A model generated the notes under the pieces. That model saw only the letters and a list, made by a program, of their open reading frames with translations. It was not told where the DNA came from and did not search any database. Shown piece by piece: positions 1-18,962 of a stretch of 64,000 bases of DNA (its first letter is position 1; the number at the start of each line of letters is the position of its first letter). This stretch comes from Patagioenas fasciata (Eukaryota > Chordata > Aves > Columbiformes > Columbidae). Location: NCBI RefSeq assembly GCF_037038585.1, contig NC_092520.1, positions 1,331,001-1,395,000 of the forward strand. The letters run 5' to 3'. Made by a program: the position numbers and the translations under genes.

Positions 1-671
1 AGAACCTCATGTCCGTCTGTCCAACCCTCCAGGGATGGTGACTCCAGCACTGCCCTGGGCAGCCTGTTCCAATGCCCCACAGCCCTTTGGGGAAGAAATT
101 GTTCCCACATCCAACCTCAACCTCCCCTGGCGCAACTTGAGGCCGTTTCCTCTGCTCCTGGCGCTTGTTCCTGGGGAGCAGAGCCCGACCCCCCTGGCTC
201 CAAGCTCCTTTCAGGCAGTTCAGAGATCAGAAGGTCTCCCCTCAGCTCCTGTTCTCCAGCTAAACCCCCCAGGTCCCTCAGCCACTCCCATCACACTTGT
301 GCTCCAGCCTCTCACCAGCTCCCTTCCCTTCTCTCCACTCACTCCAGCACCTCAAGGCCTTTCATGGCATGAGGATCCCAGAACTGCCCCCAGGATTGAT
401 GGTTTGGCCTCCCCAGGTCCCAGCACAGGTTCGGTCACTGCCCTGGGCCTGCTGGCCACCCCAGTGCTGGTCCCAACCAGGATGCTGGTGGCCTCTTGGC
501 CCCTGGGCACACTCTGGCTCATGTTCAGCCGCTGCCACCAACACCGCCAGGGCCTTTTCCAGCCGCTGTTCCCCAGCCTGCAGTGTCCATGGGGTTGCTG
601 TGACCCCAGTGCAGGACCTGGCACTTGGCCTTGTTGAACCTTAGGCAATTGGCCTCAGCACAAAGATCCCA
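1..671 (-). repeat. CR1 LINE 3' region
   Basis: This is the reverse complement of the CR1 tail seen in plus orientation at 3930-4720; the shared wording includes the block before the terminal ATTCTRTG repeats. Its 3' end lies before base 1. The open frames on it are shadows of the repeat, since the same peptides recur wherever this CR1 tail occurs. It sits in an intron of RNF121. Confidence 0.85.
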
Positions 672-860
672 AGGTTTCTGGTTTGAAAGTCAAGACCGTG
701 TTCAGCCCACAGTGGCAGCAGATCCATAGCTTGAATTAGAAACTTAAAGCACTGTTGCCCATGTGTTTGGGTAGGTGAAGTGTCTGCAAACAACACCCGG
801 GTTTAAAAAGTAAAACTCTTGAGGTGCTTGGTGCAGTTTCATTCAGAACAAAGTAGTTAA

Positions 861-8472
<7,612 letters not shown>

Positions 8473-10254
8473 GGGCAGGCGCTGGGGAGCCGCGAGAGGA
8501 CACGTCCCCGGGCAGGGGGCAGCAGCGGGGGACGCTGGCTTTTCTTCCGTCACCTCTCAGGACCTCGGCTGCCCCCCGAGGACCGTGGCGTTTGGGGGGC
8601 TGAGGGAGGACCCTGCCCTGGGGCCCCTCTCCCCGTAGGGCTGGGGGAGGCTATTTTGTTTTTTTTTTTAAAGAAAAAGCAATTATTTTAATGAACATAT
8701 TTAAAACTTTCTATTGCAGATGACAAGAGACGTTTGTCCCGTTTCCCTCCCCGGCCCTTGGCACGGCCCCGGCCGGCCGAGGTTTTGGCTGGGAGCTCTT
8801 CTCCATCTCCCCCTGCTGCCGGGGAAGGTGACAGGGAGAGGGGCCGAGGCGAGGAGGGGACACGGGGCAGCAGGGACAGGGTTGGGCTGCCCGGGGGGCC
8901 GGAGCCCAGCGCCAGGGGACAGGGGCACCAAGCGCTCTCCTGAGCCGGACAGGGGCCCTGCCTCGGGTGTCACTGTTGTACCCTCCTGTCTTTCCTGCGT
9001 TCCTCCCCGGCGGATGGCGGCGGTGCCCGGTGCTGCGGCTCGGCTGCCAGCTGGGTGCCCTTTCCCTGCGCCCTTTTCGGTGATGGTACATCAGGAGCAG
9101 CCTGAAAGCACATTAACCCCATCCCAGGGCTCGGGGACACCTCGCCGGGATTTGCTCTTTCTGGCACTAATGACAGGGACGGAGCAAAGGGCACGGGCTG
9201 CGCTGGCATTTCCCTGCCCCGGCGTCGCGCCGGCATTGCCGAGACCCCGTCCCTCTGGAGCGAGGGGCCTTGAGCTCGGTTTTTGGCAGCGGGCGGGCAC
9301 AGCCTGTGACAACATCTGGGGACAAAGTCCCTGACCCCAGGGAGAGGCTGGGTTGTTTTTTGGGTGGCAGGGACTTGCATTTCCCAGCTGTGTCCCCTGA
9401 GGGAGCTGGGATCTGGTGAGAGGACGTGGCGAGGGGACACGAGGCCGTGTCCCCCCGTTCCTGGCGCGTGGGGGATTTGGGAAGTGGCGGCGGCTGCGTC
9501 AGCCGGGGGAGCCGCCATGGCTGCGCCGCGTGCCCCGCCGAGCCCTGCTGGTTTTCTTGCGGGTGAAACCACGTGGCGGTGTCGTGCCAAAACACACAAA
9601 TAGAGTCCTGGAAACGGAGACGTGGCCGAGGGTTTTTCTTGATCGTCTTTTCCCTGTCCCGGGGTGGGGACAAAGCACCCTCCCTGTGTCCCCTGCCCAC
9701 CTGTTTCACCCTGTGGTGCCCCGAGCTCAGCTGGGTTGGGTTTTGTGGGTCCAGGGATGCGGTGGAGGAGCGGAGGGTGCCCTGCGGTGAGGGCACGGCC
9801 GCTGTCCCCATCCCGGCAGGCGGAAGGGGCCGTGTCGCGCTCGGAGAGGTCCTGCGATAACCCCTGTGCCCGCCGCGCTCCTGCCCTTCTGGGAAGCGTC
9901 AATAACAACCCCAGGAGCCTCGCCGGGGTTTTAGGGGCTTTTTTCCAGATGGTGCCTTGGGCCTGTGCCCGTGGCCAGTGTGGGGGTGTGGGGGCTGCTC
10001 CCGACCCAGCCGTGCTGGGGATGGAGGTGGCCCAGGGGCTTGCGATGGCTTCTCAGCCTGGCCTTGGTGTGTCCCCCAGACCCTTCGCTCTCCTGCTCGG
10101 CCCCCGCCGCCCTGGGCTGGCTCTTGGAGGGGGTCAGTGCCATGGGGAGGTGTCTGTGGGGTCCCGCTGCCCACATTGGTCAAGCGCTGGATTGATGCAC
10201 TGGGGGGGGCTCTGGGGGGTTTCTCACCTTCATCCCCTGGAGCTGGGGAGGCCA
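8473..10254. other. RNF121-IL18BP spacer, no gene seen
   Basis: GC-rich sequence holding the RNF121 3' UTR (A/T-rich patch near 8660-8710) and then spacer. Open frames on both strands here are long only because of GC content: they lack splice or domain support and overlap one another in several frames. I see no gene here. Confidence 0.5.
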
Positions 10255-10435
10255 GTGATGAGCTGGGGTCCTGTCCTAGCTGGGACACCCTGGGGACACC
10301 CTGAGCACCCAGGGCTGGGACACCCCAGGGACAGCCCCAAGCACTGAGAGCTGGGACACCCCAGGGACACCCTGAGCACCCGGGGCTGGGACACCCTGGG
10401 GACACCCTGAGCACCCAGGGCTCCCCCTGCCCCAC
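10255..10435. repeat. Minisatellite, about 35-40 bp unit
   Basis: Repeating units of the form GCTGGGACACCCCAGGGACA followed by CCCTGAGCACCC, four to five copies, imperfect. It lies upstream of IL18BP. Confidence 0.85.
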
Positions 10436-10921
10436 ACAGGTGTTCAATCCCACGGGACCTTCACTCACCTCACCCTGCTCCTCCGCCAGACCCTGACGTG
10501 TCCCTGTGTCAACCCCACTGGCCCCAAAGCCCCCAGCTCGCTGCTGCTGCCACCGGCCCTGGGGACTGTCCCCAAGACCTGTGCCACCACCTGGCTCAGC
10601 GCCCCGCACCATGGACACGGGGTGTATCCCTGGGGTGCCCACGGGTGGGTGGGACATGGAGGCTGCTCCTGGAGTGGCTGTGGGACAACCAGGCACAGGG
10701 GACATGGGGACAGGGGACCCGAGGGAAGGTGGGGCACAGCGCCGGGGACATGGGACAGAGCACGGGGGAGACACGGGGACACTGGGCACGTCCCGGGGGA
10801 TCAAGGGACACGGGACCCACAGACACGCGGGGGCCGGGGCGGGGCCCGGGGGTGGGGCCCGGTGAGTCACGACGCTCCGGGCCGCCCCATAAAGCGCCGC
10901 CGGCCCGAGTGTCGCCGCACC

Positions 10922-12439
10922 ATGGCTGCACCGCCTCCCGCTCGTACGGTCACCCAGGGACCGGGGTGGGGGGACCCGGCTCTCCGGGGAGGGAGGGGGT
11001 CGGGGCAGCCTTGGGGGGCACCAGCTGGGACTTTTGGGGGACCCCGGGCAGGGGCTCGGGGGATGCTGGGGTGGGGATCCTGGGGAGGGGATGCTGGGGG
11101 GACAGTCCTGGGTCCGGGAGATGCTGGGGGACAGAACCATCCCAGGCTGGGGGATGTTGGGGGCTCAGGACCATCCCAGGTTTGGAGGATGCTGGGGGGG
11201 GACAATTCCGGGTTTGGGGGATGCTGAGGGTCCAGTCCCAGGCTTGGGAGGATGCTGGAGGGGAACAGTCCCAGGTTTGGGGGATGCTGGGGGGACAGGA
11301 CCATCCCAGGCTGCGGGATGCTGAGGATCCAGTCCCACACTTGGGAGGATGCTGGGGGGGACAGTCCCAGGTTTGGGAGATGCTGGGGGAATGGGACCGT
11401 TCCAGTCTCTGGAGGGCATCCCGGTGTGCCCAGCGCTGAGCCAATCGCTGCCCACAGGACACCCAGGAGCTGCTGCCCGAGTCCTCCTGTCCCTGCTCTG
11501 CTGGGCTTTGGTGTCCCCCCACATGGGTAAGTGGGGGCTGCGGGGGGCAGTGGGGCAGGACCAGCTCCCCATGATGAGCTGTGCCCCGTCACCTCTGTGG
11601 GACCCTGCTCTGCTGCCCACCTCAGAGACGTGGGGTCTCAGGGGAGGGGGCAGCACTTTTCCCCCCCACTTCACCCTGCTTTGCTCCTCCAGGTGCCATG
11701 GCCCTGCAGCTCCCCCACATCACCGTCCTGCAGCTGTCGGCAGAGCCCCCCCGCCTGGGTGAGTGACCCCCAGGGCATCGCAAAGGTGGCCTGGGGATGG
11801 GGGGGGGCTGCAGTGGCACCCGCAGCCAGAGGGTGGCACAGGAAGGGGGCAGCTCCTGCAGATGTATGGAGTGCATCTTCCACCCACAAGCCAAGATTTT
11901 GGGGCATGAGTGAGATGGGGGAACATCCCCTGGCCTGGGGGTGGCACCAGGGACTCTCACAGCCCCCAAGACCCTGTATCCCCTCGACTCCAGGTGAGAA
12001 GCTGACAGTGTCGTGTGAGGCAGCGAGCGACCTCCCCGAGTTCACGCTGCTCTACTGGCTGGGGAACGGCTCCTTCGTGGAGAAGCTGCATCAGGATGGG
12101 GCCGTGAGCGAGGGGCCAGTGCTGTGAGTACAGAGTCGGGGGGCTCCAGGGGTGCAGCGGGGCTGGCAGCCCCCGCCTGGGGCAGGGACCCCACGTCCCC
12201 CAGCCCAGGGGTTGTGGTGGAGCTGGGGGCAGGCACTGACGGGTCCCCGCTGGGTCCGCAGGGAGGAGCCGCGGGGCTCGGGGGTGACCCTGCTCCGTGA
12301 CCTGCACTTCAGCTCCTTCAGCGCCCAGCACCTGTGCACCAACTACACCTGCGTGGTGCTCAGCCCCCTCGGCGTCGACACCAGGGCGGTGCGGTGGGTG
12401 CCCCCGGCACCGGCCCCCAGCTCTGCCTCGAGTGGGTGA
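10922..12439 (+). CDS. IL18BP: Interleukin-18 binding protein (IL18BP)
   Basis: Predicted secreted decoy that binds IL-18 and blocks its receptor. Exons 10922-10943, 11458-11526, 11693-11758, 11994-12123 and 12262-12439 join in frame (465 nt, 154 residues plus TGA). Exon 2 gives a hydrophobic signal segment (RVLLSLLCWALV). Exons 4-5 encode one Ig domain: first cysteine in VSCEAAS, then the family-typical LYWLGNGSF, and the second cysteine in NYTCVV. NGS and NYT are potential N-glycosylation sites. Position next to RNF121 agrees with mammals. The 22-nt first exon is the weakest part: its donor GTACGG is chosen because it alone gives the right phase, and a CATAAAG box only 34 bp before its ATG leaves almost no 5' UTR. 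The true start may therefore differ. The C-terminus is shorter than in human. Confidence 0.8.
11030..11400. repeat. G-rich minisatellite in IL18BP intron 1
   Basis: About ten imperfect units containing GGATGCTGGGGGGACAG and CCCAGGTTTGGGGGATGCT. Strongly G-rich on the plus strand, so capable of G-quadruplex formation. It fills most of the intron between the first two IL18BP exons. Confidence 0.85.
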
Positions 12440-12684
12440 CTGGGCTGAGACCGGGAAGCAACTCGTGACTCGTGCAAGTCCCGGCGTGCGTGGCCCCGTG
12501 CTGCCATGTGGGGCCGTGATGCCTCCATGGAGGCCCATCTCCGTGCCCCGCCGTGGGGTTCACGTGGCCCCACGTGTGCTGGCCCCACTGTGCTTGGGGC
12601 TCCTGACGCCACCAGCTGAGCTGGGAGCGCTGCCCCGGCTGGCCCCGGGACCTGCCCACAGCCGGCTGTGGGACCCCAGGGTTT

Positions 12685-12690
12685 ATTAAA
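12685..12690 (+). terminator. ATTAAA polyadenylation signal of IL18BP
   Basis: ATTAAA lies 246 bp after the IL18BP stop, inside GGGTTTATTAAAGCACATG. It is the only canonical or near-canonical signal before the CR1 at 12998. Confidence 0.7.
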
Positions 12691-12997
12691 GCACATGAAT
12701 GTTGCCCGGTGTCACCCGCCTCCTGGGGACTGAGCCGCCCCCGGATGCAGAGGGCACCCGTGTGGTGGGGAGGGAGGGACAGTAGGGGGTTCTGGTGCCC
12801 ACGGAGGGCAGGATCTGTCCCTGAACCCCTCCCTGCCTGGTGAGGGGCTGCAGAGCCACTGCAGGCCTGGTCCTGCCCCCAGGGACATCGTGTCCACTTC
12901 TGCATCAGGGGGAGTCAGGCCTGATCCCAATGTGGTGCTGCTCACCCCCACGTGCAGCTCCGTGGGGCAGCCCCTCACCCGGCTTGTCCTTCGGGTG

Positions 12998-13265
12998 CTT
13001 GACAACCAACGGTAGGACAAGGGGCAATGGGTGCAAACTGGAACACAGGAGGTTCCACTTGAATTTAAGAGGAAACTGAGGGTGTCAGAGCCTGGCCCAG
13101 GCTGCCCAGGGAGGTTGTGGAGTCTCCTTCTCTGCAGACATTCAAACCCGCCTGGACCCCTTCCTGTGGAACCTCAGCTGGGTGTTCCTGCTCCATGGGG
13201 GGATTGCACTGGATGAGCTTTCCAGGGCCCTTCAACCCCTCACATTCTGGGATTCTGTGATTCTG
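12998..13265 (+). repeat. CR1 LINE 3' end
   Basis: CR1 tail ending ATTCTGGGATTCTGTGATTC. It separates the convergent 3' ends of IL18BP and the ADP-ribosyltransferase. Confidence 0.85.
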
Positions 13266-13512
13266 CTGGGGGGGGCTGTGACCCCCTTCCCAGGCCACAG
13301 GCAGCCATGGGACAGGCAGGGGAACAAATGCCAGGAGGAGAACCCCCCCAGACGCTTTAAGCAGGACCAGGGCATGGGCATTGCTCTGCAAGATGCTTTG
13401 GATGTGGGAGAGCTGGCAATGTGCAGGGGGGCTGGAGGAGACCCCAGCTGCAGCCCTCCAGCCCAGGGAGCCATAGGAAACCCCCAGAGACCCTGTGGTC
13501 CTACAGCGAGTC

Positions 13513-13518
13513 TTTATT
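13513..13518 (-). terminator. AATAAA polyadenylation signal of the ART gene
   Basis: AATAAA on the minus strand (TTTATT on plus), about 390 bp beyond the ART stop codon at 13907-13909. Confidence 0.75.
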
Positions 13519-13906
13519 CCTCTGGGAGCCAGGGAAAGGGGAGCGCTGGATGGGGACAGCTCGAAAAGCAGCCCTGCTGTATCCCTCCAGTCCCCATGAG
13601 CCGCCAGCCCTGGGACGGCCCCACACAGACCCCCTACTCAACCGTGTCCCAAAGCCCCGGGCTTGGTGCTGCCAAACGCCTCATCCAGTCCCTGCCCGTG
13701 TCCTGTGGCTGCCGGCCCATCCCAAGGCTGGGGGCACCGTGGCAGGGCTGAGCTGGGCCCGGGCGGCCACCGTGCTGAACCCCACAGAGGGGCCGTTCCC
13801 GCGTCCCCACTCCTGCTGTCCCGTCCTGTCCCACTGTGTCCGTGAAGCTGGTGGCTCCTGACTCCTTGTCCTCGCCGTGGGACAGTGGCAGCGCTGGTGT
13901 CACGGC

Positions 13907-15239
13907 TCAGGGACCCCCAGCAGCTGCCAGGGCCATGGCTGCCAGGAGGAGTCCCCAGAGATGTGGGGGGTCCCTGTGGATGCTCCCGCCTGGGGGTGCC
14001 AGAGAGGAGAAGTCAGGGGCAGCCGGGGGAGTGGGGAACAGGGGACCTGGTCGGGGTCACCCTCCTCATCTGCAGTGGGGGCTCTCGGCTCACCTGCGCT
14101 GAAGACGCACGGCCGGCTCCGGCATCTCTTCTCTGCCAAGGAAACCAGCTCTGTCTGCACGGCTGCTGCACCATGCGGCTCCTCACCCCGAGCAGCTCTG
14201 CGTGCTGTGCCAGGCAGTGCTGGGCCGTACTGTGCCATGCCATGCCTCACCATACTGTGCCATGCTGTGCTGTGCCATGCTTTGCTGCCAAAGCTCCCCA
14301 TCGCAAGCATGCACACCCGAGGCCAAGATCACCCCCGTTGCCCTCCCCACAATCACTCTTTCCCAGCAGAGCTGGTAGGATGAGGCCGCCCCCCCACCTC
14401 CCCATGCTCTGCACCCCGGTGGCAGCGAGGGACCGTCCCGCGGGGACGTCACCTTTCACGAACTCGCAGTTGTAGGTGCTGTTTGCAGCCTGGGAGCGGA
14501 GCTGGATGAGGGCTCTGCTCCCATTGTAGATGATGCTGGTGACCTCAAAGCTCTCGAAGGGCGGGATGAGGACCTCCTCCTCCTCGGGGAAGGAGGAGAA
14601 GTCCCTGATGGGGACGCCGTAGCAGGTCTCCATGGAGAAGAAGGTGTCCTGGCCGAAGTCCTGGGTGCTCTCGTACCTGAGGGAAGCGGAGGCGAAGTGG
14701 CCGAAGCGGACGGACTGCCAGTTGCGGGCGGTGAAGCGGATGCCCTGGATGCCCCGATAGACGCGGTGGCAGCGGTGGGACCGGGCATCCCGCAGGGAGC
14801 GCAGAGCCTCGGTCAGCAGGAAATGCAGCACCTTGAAGTGGAAGTTGTGCAGGTATTCCCCGCGGGAGCGCCCGGCCTCGCGCACGGCCACGTTGAACGC
14901 CCGGTACAGGGGCCCCTGCTGGGTGTACGCCAGGAGGGCGATGGCGTGCTCCGGCCGCAGCACCAGTGTCTGGGGGACGCGGCCCCGCCGGTTCCGCCAT
15001 TCGGCGGCAGCGATGGTCCAGGCATGGGCGTAGATGCTGTTGTTGGTGAACTCGGTGCGGTTGAGCTCCTCCAGCTCCCCCTCCATCATGCGGCTGCAGC
15101 CCCGGTACTGATCGTCGAAGGAGTTGGGGGCCATGTCCAGTGCCACCTCCTTGATGGGGCCAAGGTCTCGCTGGTGCAGGGGGCTGCCGGCAGCCAATGT
15201 CCCGGCCAGCAGCACCAAGCCCAGCACCAGATACTCCAT
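13907..15239 (-). CDS. GPI-anchored ecto-ADP-ribosyltransferase
   Basis: Arginine-specific mono-ADP-ribosyltransferase (ARTC family): transfers ADP-ribose from NAD+ to extracellular arginines. Three coding exons on the minus strand, 15239-14453, 14132-14094 and 13989-13907, join in frame to 302 residues. The start is the ATG at 15237-15239, which opens directly on a signal peptide (MEYLVLGLVLLAGTLAAG). The catalytic R-S-E triad is visible: the arginine in RVYRGI, the serine motif as FASASL, and the ExE loop as EEEEVLIPP. The tiny 39-nt second exon adds paired cysteines (KRCRSRPC). The last exon ends in a hydrophobic tail (LWGLLLAAMALAAAGGP), expected to be exchanged for a GPI anchor. Several NxS/T sites are present. 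Relation to the mammalian ART2 locus is suggested by neighbours; the exact paralogue name cannot be fixed here. Confidence 0.9.
14218..14283. repeat. Short TGCCATGC repeat in ART intron
   Basis: Imperfect repetition of TGTGCCATGC and TGCTGTGC units in the ART intron between 14132 and 14453. Confidence 0.7.
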
Positions 15240-15690
15240 GGTGAGCAGAGCCACCCCGGGGGACGTCGCCAACTGCCACAGGGAAGCTGCCGGTTCTTCT
15301 GCGAGTGGCTGGGGAGTTGGGGGATTGAGAGCAGGGTCAGTTCAGGGAGGGCGGTGGGGCCAGGGGGGTTTGGAGAGCAGCACACAGGGCTCAGGGAACG
15401 CACACAGAGTTCCATCCCCAGCACAGCTCCCGGTGCCGGCCAAGACCCCCAACCCCGTTACTTGCACTAAACCCTGACAACACGCAAGTGTCCCTGGTCC
15501 CGGAATCCCACAGGTCTGTAGTGTCCTCCCACCCGCGGAATGAACCCCCCAGGAGTCCCAGCAAGAAGCGTTACCTGTGCCTTGTGGTGGGTTTGGGGTT
15601 GGGGTGCTGCTCCCCAGCCCTTCGGCACCCAGCCCCTCGGCACCCACCCGCTTGCTGCTGGCAGGAGAGGCGAGAAGCGGCTGCTCTTTC

Positions 15691-15698
15691 TTTTTATA
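15691..15698 (-). promoter_or_regulatory. TATA box of the ART gene
   Basis: GCTATAAAAAGAAAG on the minus strand. It lies about 450 bp before the ART start codon. A GCGG/GTGGGT donor follows near 15650 and an acceptor CTGTGGCAG lies at 15273, so a non-coding first exon spliced to the exon starting at 15272 is likely. Inferred from sequence only. Confidence 0.55.
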
Positions 15699-16074
15699 GC
15701 AGCCTTGGCCGGGATCACTCGGGGCCAGATCCAGCCCCCACCTCCATCCTCATGGTTATTTTTACTGTCTCCTGCCCGGAACACCCAGAGCAGCCGCTGC
15801 CCCCTCTTATCTTGCGGCGCAGTGGTGGGGAGCGTTGGGCACCACTGAAAATGACTCCAAGCAAATGATAAGCTTAAACCAACTTTAATTTGCAATGGAA
15901 ACTGAAACCAAGCGACAGATCAAAACCAAAGGCAGAAACCCCCGGAAGTGGCGGGAGTTTGTGTAGTCCAAGATCAATCGGCACTCCGAGAACATATTTA
16001 AGAAAGTGCTGGTTCGATGTACCAGTTGAGGATGTTGTTATGAAGACACAGGAATGATGATCCACATGCACATG

Positions 16075-16760
16075 CTCTAAAGAGAAGCCTCTCTCCGTCC
16101 CGGGTGCTGTGCTGTATCAGCCAGGACAGGGTTAATTCCCACCAGAAGCTGGGGGTCAGCACAGCCAGGAGAGATGACCCAAAACTACCCAAAGGGACAT
16201 TCAACACCATGTAACATCATTCTCAGTTTAGAGCTGGGGGCTGGCTGGGAGGGTCGAACTTCCTCACTTGCTGCTGATAGTCGTGGTGGGACTGGGCGCT
16301 CTTTAATTTTCCAGGGCCGTGCAGGTCAGTGCTATTGTGTTTCAAGCATGAGCTGCTGTCTGGGACAGGACAGGGAGGTTTTTTGGTGCAAACCAACGAA
16401 GTTTGCCTTTTGTTTCAGGATTCTCGTCCTCATCCCATCAGAGGTGGGAGAGGGATGAGTGAGCAGCACATGGTTGCAGTCGCCAGCTGGGGATGGGCTG
16501 GGGTTAGAGCACCACGGTCCTTTTTGGTGCCCAACATGGGGCAAGGAGGGTTGGGATAAGGACAGATCTGACTGGAGTGTGCTAAAATACACACTATATT
16601 AAGTTGTTGCTGGTCACAACATTGCTCTGTTTGCTCGCATGGCTGGGTTAGGTGAATTTTTACATGCCCTGTGTACTCCCTGCGGTGCTGTTTATCACCT
16701 CTGGGAAAAGGATTACGTTTGTCATATTGTTGTCATTACCACTTAAAAGAATGAATCCTG
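16075..16760 (+). mobile_element. ERV LTR end, primer-binding site and leader
   Basis: The block 16110-16515 follows the order of a common avian ERV LTR (GACAGGGTTAATT..., CCAAAGGGACATTC, GAGTGAGCAGC, GCCAGCTGGGG). Right after it, TGGTGCCCAACATGGGGC at 16525-16542 has the position and form of a primer-binding site, followed by leader sequence. The LTR is decayed and its 5' border unclear. No gag frame follows. The stretch 15850-16075 has no recognisable feature. Confidence 0.65.
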
Positions 16761-17189
16761 TCTGCAATTGCTAATCCAATGACGCGTAAATCCTGCCAGG
16801 TTATGTCAGCCTGACAAAGAGGGACTTGCGAAACACCTCAGCATGAACTACAGACACTACAGACCTTGCAGCTTTAGACATTTGGAAGCCAATTAGTTGA
16901 ATCTTGCTTCAACACATGTCTCAAGACTGTGGGATAAAGTGTCCTTTAGCCGAATATTGCTCATTACATGCTAAAAGGATCATGCAATGCAATATGCAAA
17001 TATGTATCCAATAGGCTCCTTAGAATTGCTCTGAGGAGTAACGAGATTTTGTATTGAACGGCTGTTACTTTTCTTGCTGGTACGTTGGCTTTGTTCCAGC
17101 ACCCAGACTTGCGCGACTCAGTAATAAACAACATCTCGTCTCTGTGTGCTAAATGTGGCTCTTTTGTATGCACAGCAGGTAAAGAACCC

Positions 17190-18110
17190 CGGCTGTAGGA
17201 CAACGGTTGTGGCGACCCAGATGGGACACTGCTTTGCATATTTGAACTTGGTATTCGGCCAAATTTGAGCTCAGTGTTTGGTTTGCATACTTGAGCTCAG
17301 TGTTTGGGTTGCATATTTGAATTTGATTGCATGCACTTGATATTCTGAATAAGTCTCCATGTAAGTTGGCTCCATTGAGGACCATGTTCGGAGAGACCTG
17401 CTACATGTAGACACGAAAGAATTGATGAACTTCAGCTGAGTGTATACAAGCTTGGTATTTCTTTGCATATTTGTATTAGGTACCAAAAGAAATTAATTTA
17501 GGGAGATAATTATAAAATGGAAACCGGTTCCTTTACTGAAATATCATCTTGCTCTGCCTTAGGATGCATCCTTACACATCAGAGTAAATTTGTGGGGGGA
17601 TCCTCCTCTGATAAAAGAAAGTTTGAAATGATATCGTACTCAATTGTGGTCTTTTTATAAACTGGACAATGAGGAAAAACGGCATGAGTATGGGATTCTA
17701 AGTTATAGTACTATATTGCAATTGATGTTGTTCTGCAGAAGGTTGGAAAAATGTGATGAAGTACAGTAGTGTACATTAAATAGTTCTTATCATTACACAA
17801 TAATTTTGAGATCAGAAGATAATATAAGCTGTTAAGCTCTGAATCACCTGGAATTTATGCACTAGCTGGAGATATGAGAAAGAAAACTAAATACTGTGAT
17901 GGATGTGAAAGGGGGAGAGGCTGTGTTTAAAAGCTGCCAGAATACGGACTGATTTGGATGCAGAAAATGCAGAAAAGAATAGACTGATGTTTAATATGTT
18001 GTTTATTGACACCCATAACAAACTGAAAAAAAGTAGATGGGTCTGAAGGAATGGCTATTGCTCAATTAATGGGAATTGCATAGGGACTGAAAGCCCAGAC
18101 CCGTGCTGTA
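17190..18110 (+). mobile_element. Decayed ERV internal region
   Basis: AT-rich sequence whose inverted copy lies at about 39,420-40,020: the two share GAAACCGGTTC, AGGATGCATCCTTA and CTGATTTGGAT in matching order. Short broken frames resemble retroviral gag in style, but no intact domain can be shown. The shared origin is seen; the class assignment (class I-like) is inference. Confidence 0.5.
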
Positions 18111-18139
18111 AAGCTGAGTCAGGGATTCCAAGGCTTGTG

Positions 18140-18480
18140 GAGGCTCGGGGTGCAGGGAAGGCAGCTGTGGGCAGGTGAGTGAACTTGTGCCCCTGATTTT
18201 TCATGAAAATGTTGTGCTTGCAGGGACCATCTGTCCTCACTGCTCCTGTGCGGCTGGTGACGGGACAGGCAGCTCCTGTGGAATCCGGAGCATCCCGCCT
18301 CCCTCTTCCCGGATCAAAACCTGCACGGGCCTCCATCTCCCCGTCGAGAGCAGCGACGCGCCGGGCTCCAGGCTGCTGCGGCAAGGTGGGGGTCAGGCAA
18401 TGGTCTGGTCCCGTGGAAGATATGGGCTGGAATTTCTGTGATCGGTGTTGTGGTGCAGCAGTATCAGCAAAACACCCATG
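18140..18480 (+). pseudogene. Orphan copy of the ZNF 5' exon
   Basis: 18224-18385 is a fourth copy of the 162-nt exon found upstream of the KRAB exon in ZNF-A (28554-28715), ZNF-C (46382-46543) and ZNF-E (62351-62512). Acceptor TTGCAG, exactly 162 nt, and donor GGCAAG/GTGGGG are all kept and the frame is open. No KRAB or finger exon follows on this strand: the sequence runs into LTR fragments from about 18545. It is a severed 5' piece of a zinc-finger gene. Confidence 0.8.
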
Positions 18481-18544
18481 GGACCTGCTGGTTGGTGTGA
18501 AACTTCCTAACAAAATCGGCCGAAACCGAGCAGAATCAGAATGA

Positions 18545-18902
18545 GTCCTTTTGTGTCCCCTGTCTGTCCCAACTCCATCCTGACTCTGCCGCCAGCCGTC
18601 AGATTCTGACTCTCCTTATAACTAAAGTATGATGCTAATGGCTTGGTATATTCTTATTGGTCAGTCTGGGTGTCAGTCAAGGTCTGTCCCATCTATGACC
18701 CCTCCCCAGCTGCCTCACACCTGTGGGCAGAGAGCTCAGAGACCTTGGCTCTCAGACAACAGCAATTAAGAACATTAACTGTGTCCTGGGGTGCTATCTC
18801 CTTGTTCTCAAAGAAAATTGAAAATGACCATGCTAGCTACTAAAAAGAAAGGTTTCTAACTGCATGAAGAACATTAACTCACTTTCAATCAAACCAGAAC
18901 AC
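18545..18902 (-). mobile_element. LTR fragment, TGTGCTGGTTTGACTG family
   Basis: Reverse complement of the repeat at 23390-23850 and 41343-41895: the ends match (AATCAAACCAG at 18890s) and so does the GAACATTAACTGTGTCCTGG core. Part of a larger inverted repeat with 22360-23700. Confidence 0.7.
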
Positions 18903-18962
18903 CAAGCGATATAAAGAATTGGGTGTCCACATAAAATATTTGACCGTAAATGGATATAATCC

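Noticed and set aside
35-637. 200-residue open frame, with near copies at 2147-2653 and 4029-4595
   Set aside because: Same peptide wherever the CR1 3' region is read on its reverse strand; non-coding repeat shadow.
8711-10347. Several long overlapping open frames on both strands, up to 312 residues
   Set aside because: GC-rich intergenic sequence; no conserved domain, and frames overlap on both strands.
9899-11140. 413-residue minus-strand open frame
   Set aside because: Proline/serine low-complexity reading through two minisatellites and antisense to IL18BP exon 1.
15240-15272. Upstream in-frame extension of the ART protein
   Set aside because: The extension starts at a TTG right at the splice acceptor; the ATG at 15239 opens on the signal peptide and is preferred.
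14545-15279. 244-residue minus-strand frame and 257-residue plus-strand frame over the ART gene
   Set aside because: Out-of-frame and antisense shadows of the ART coding exon.
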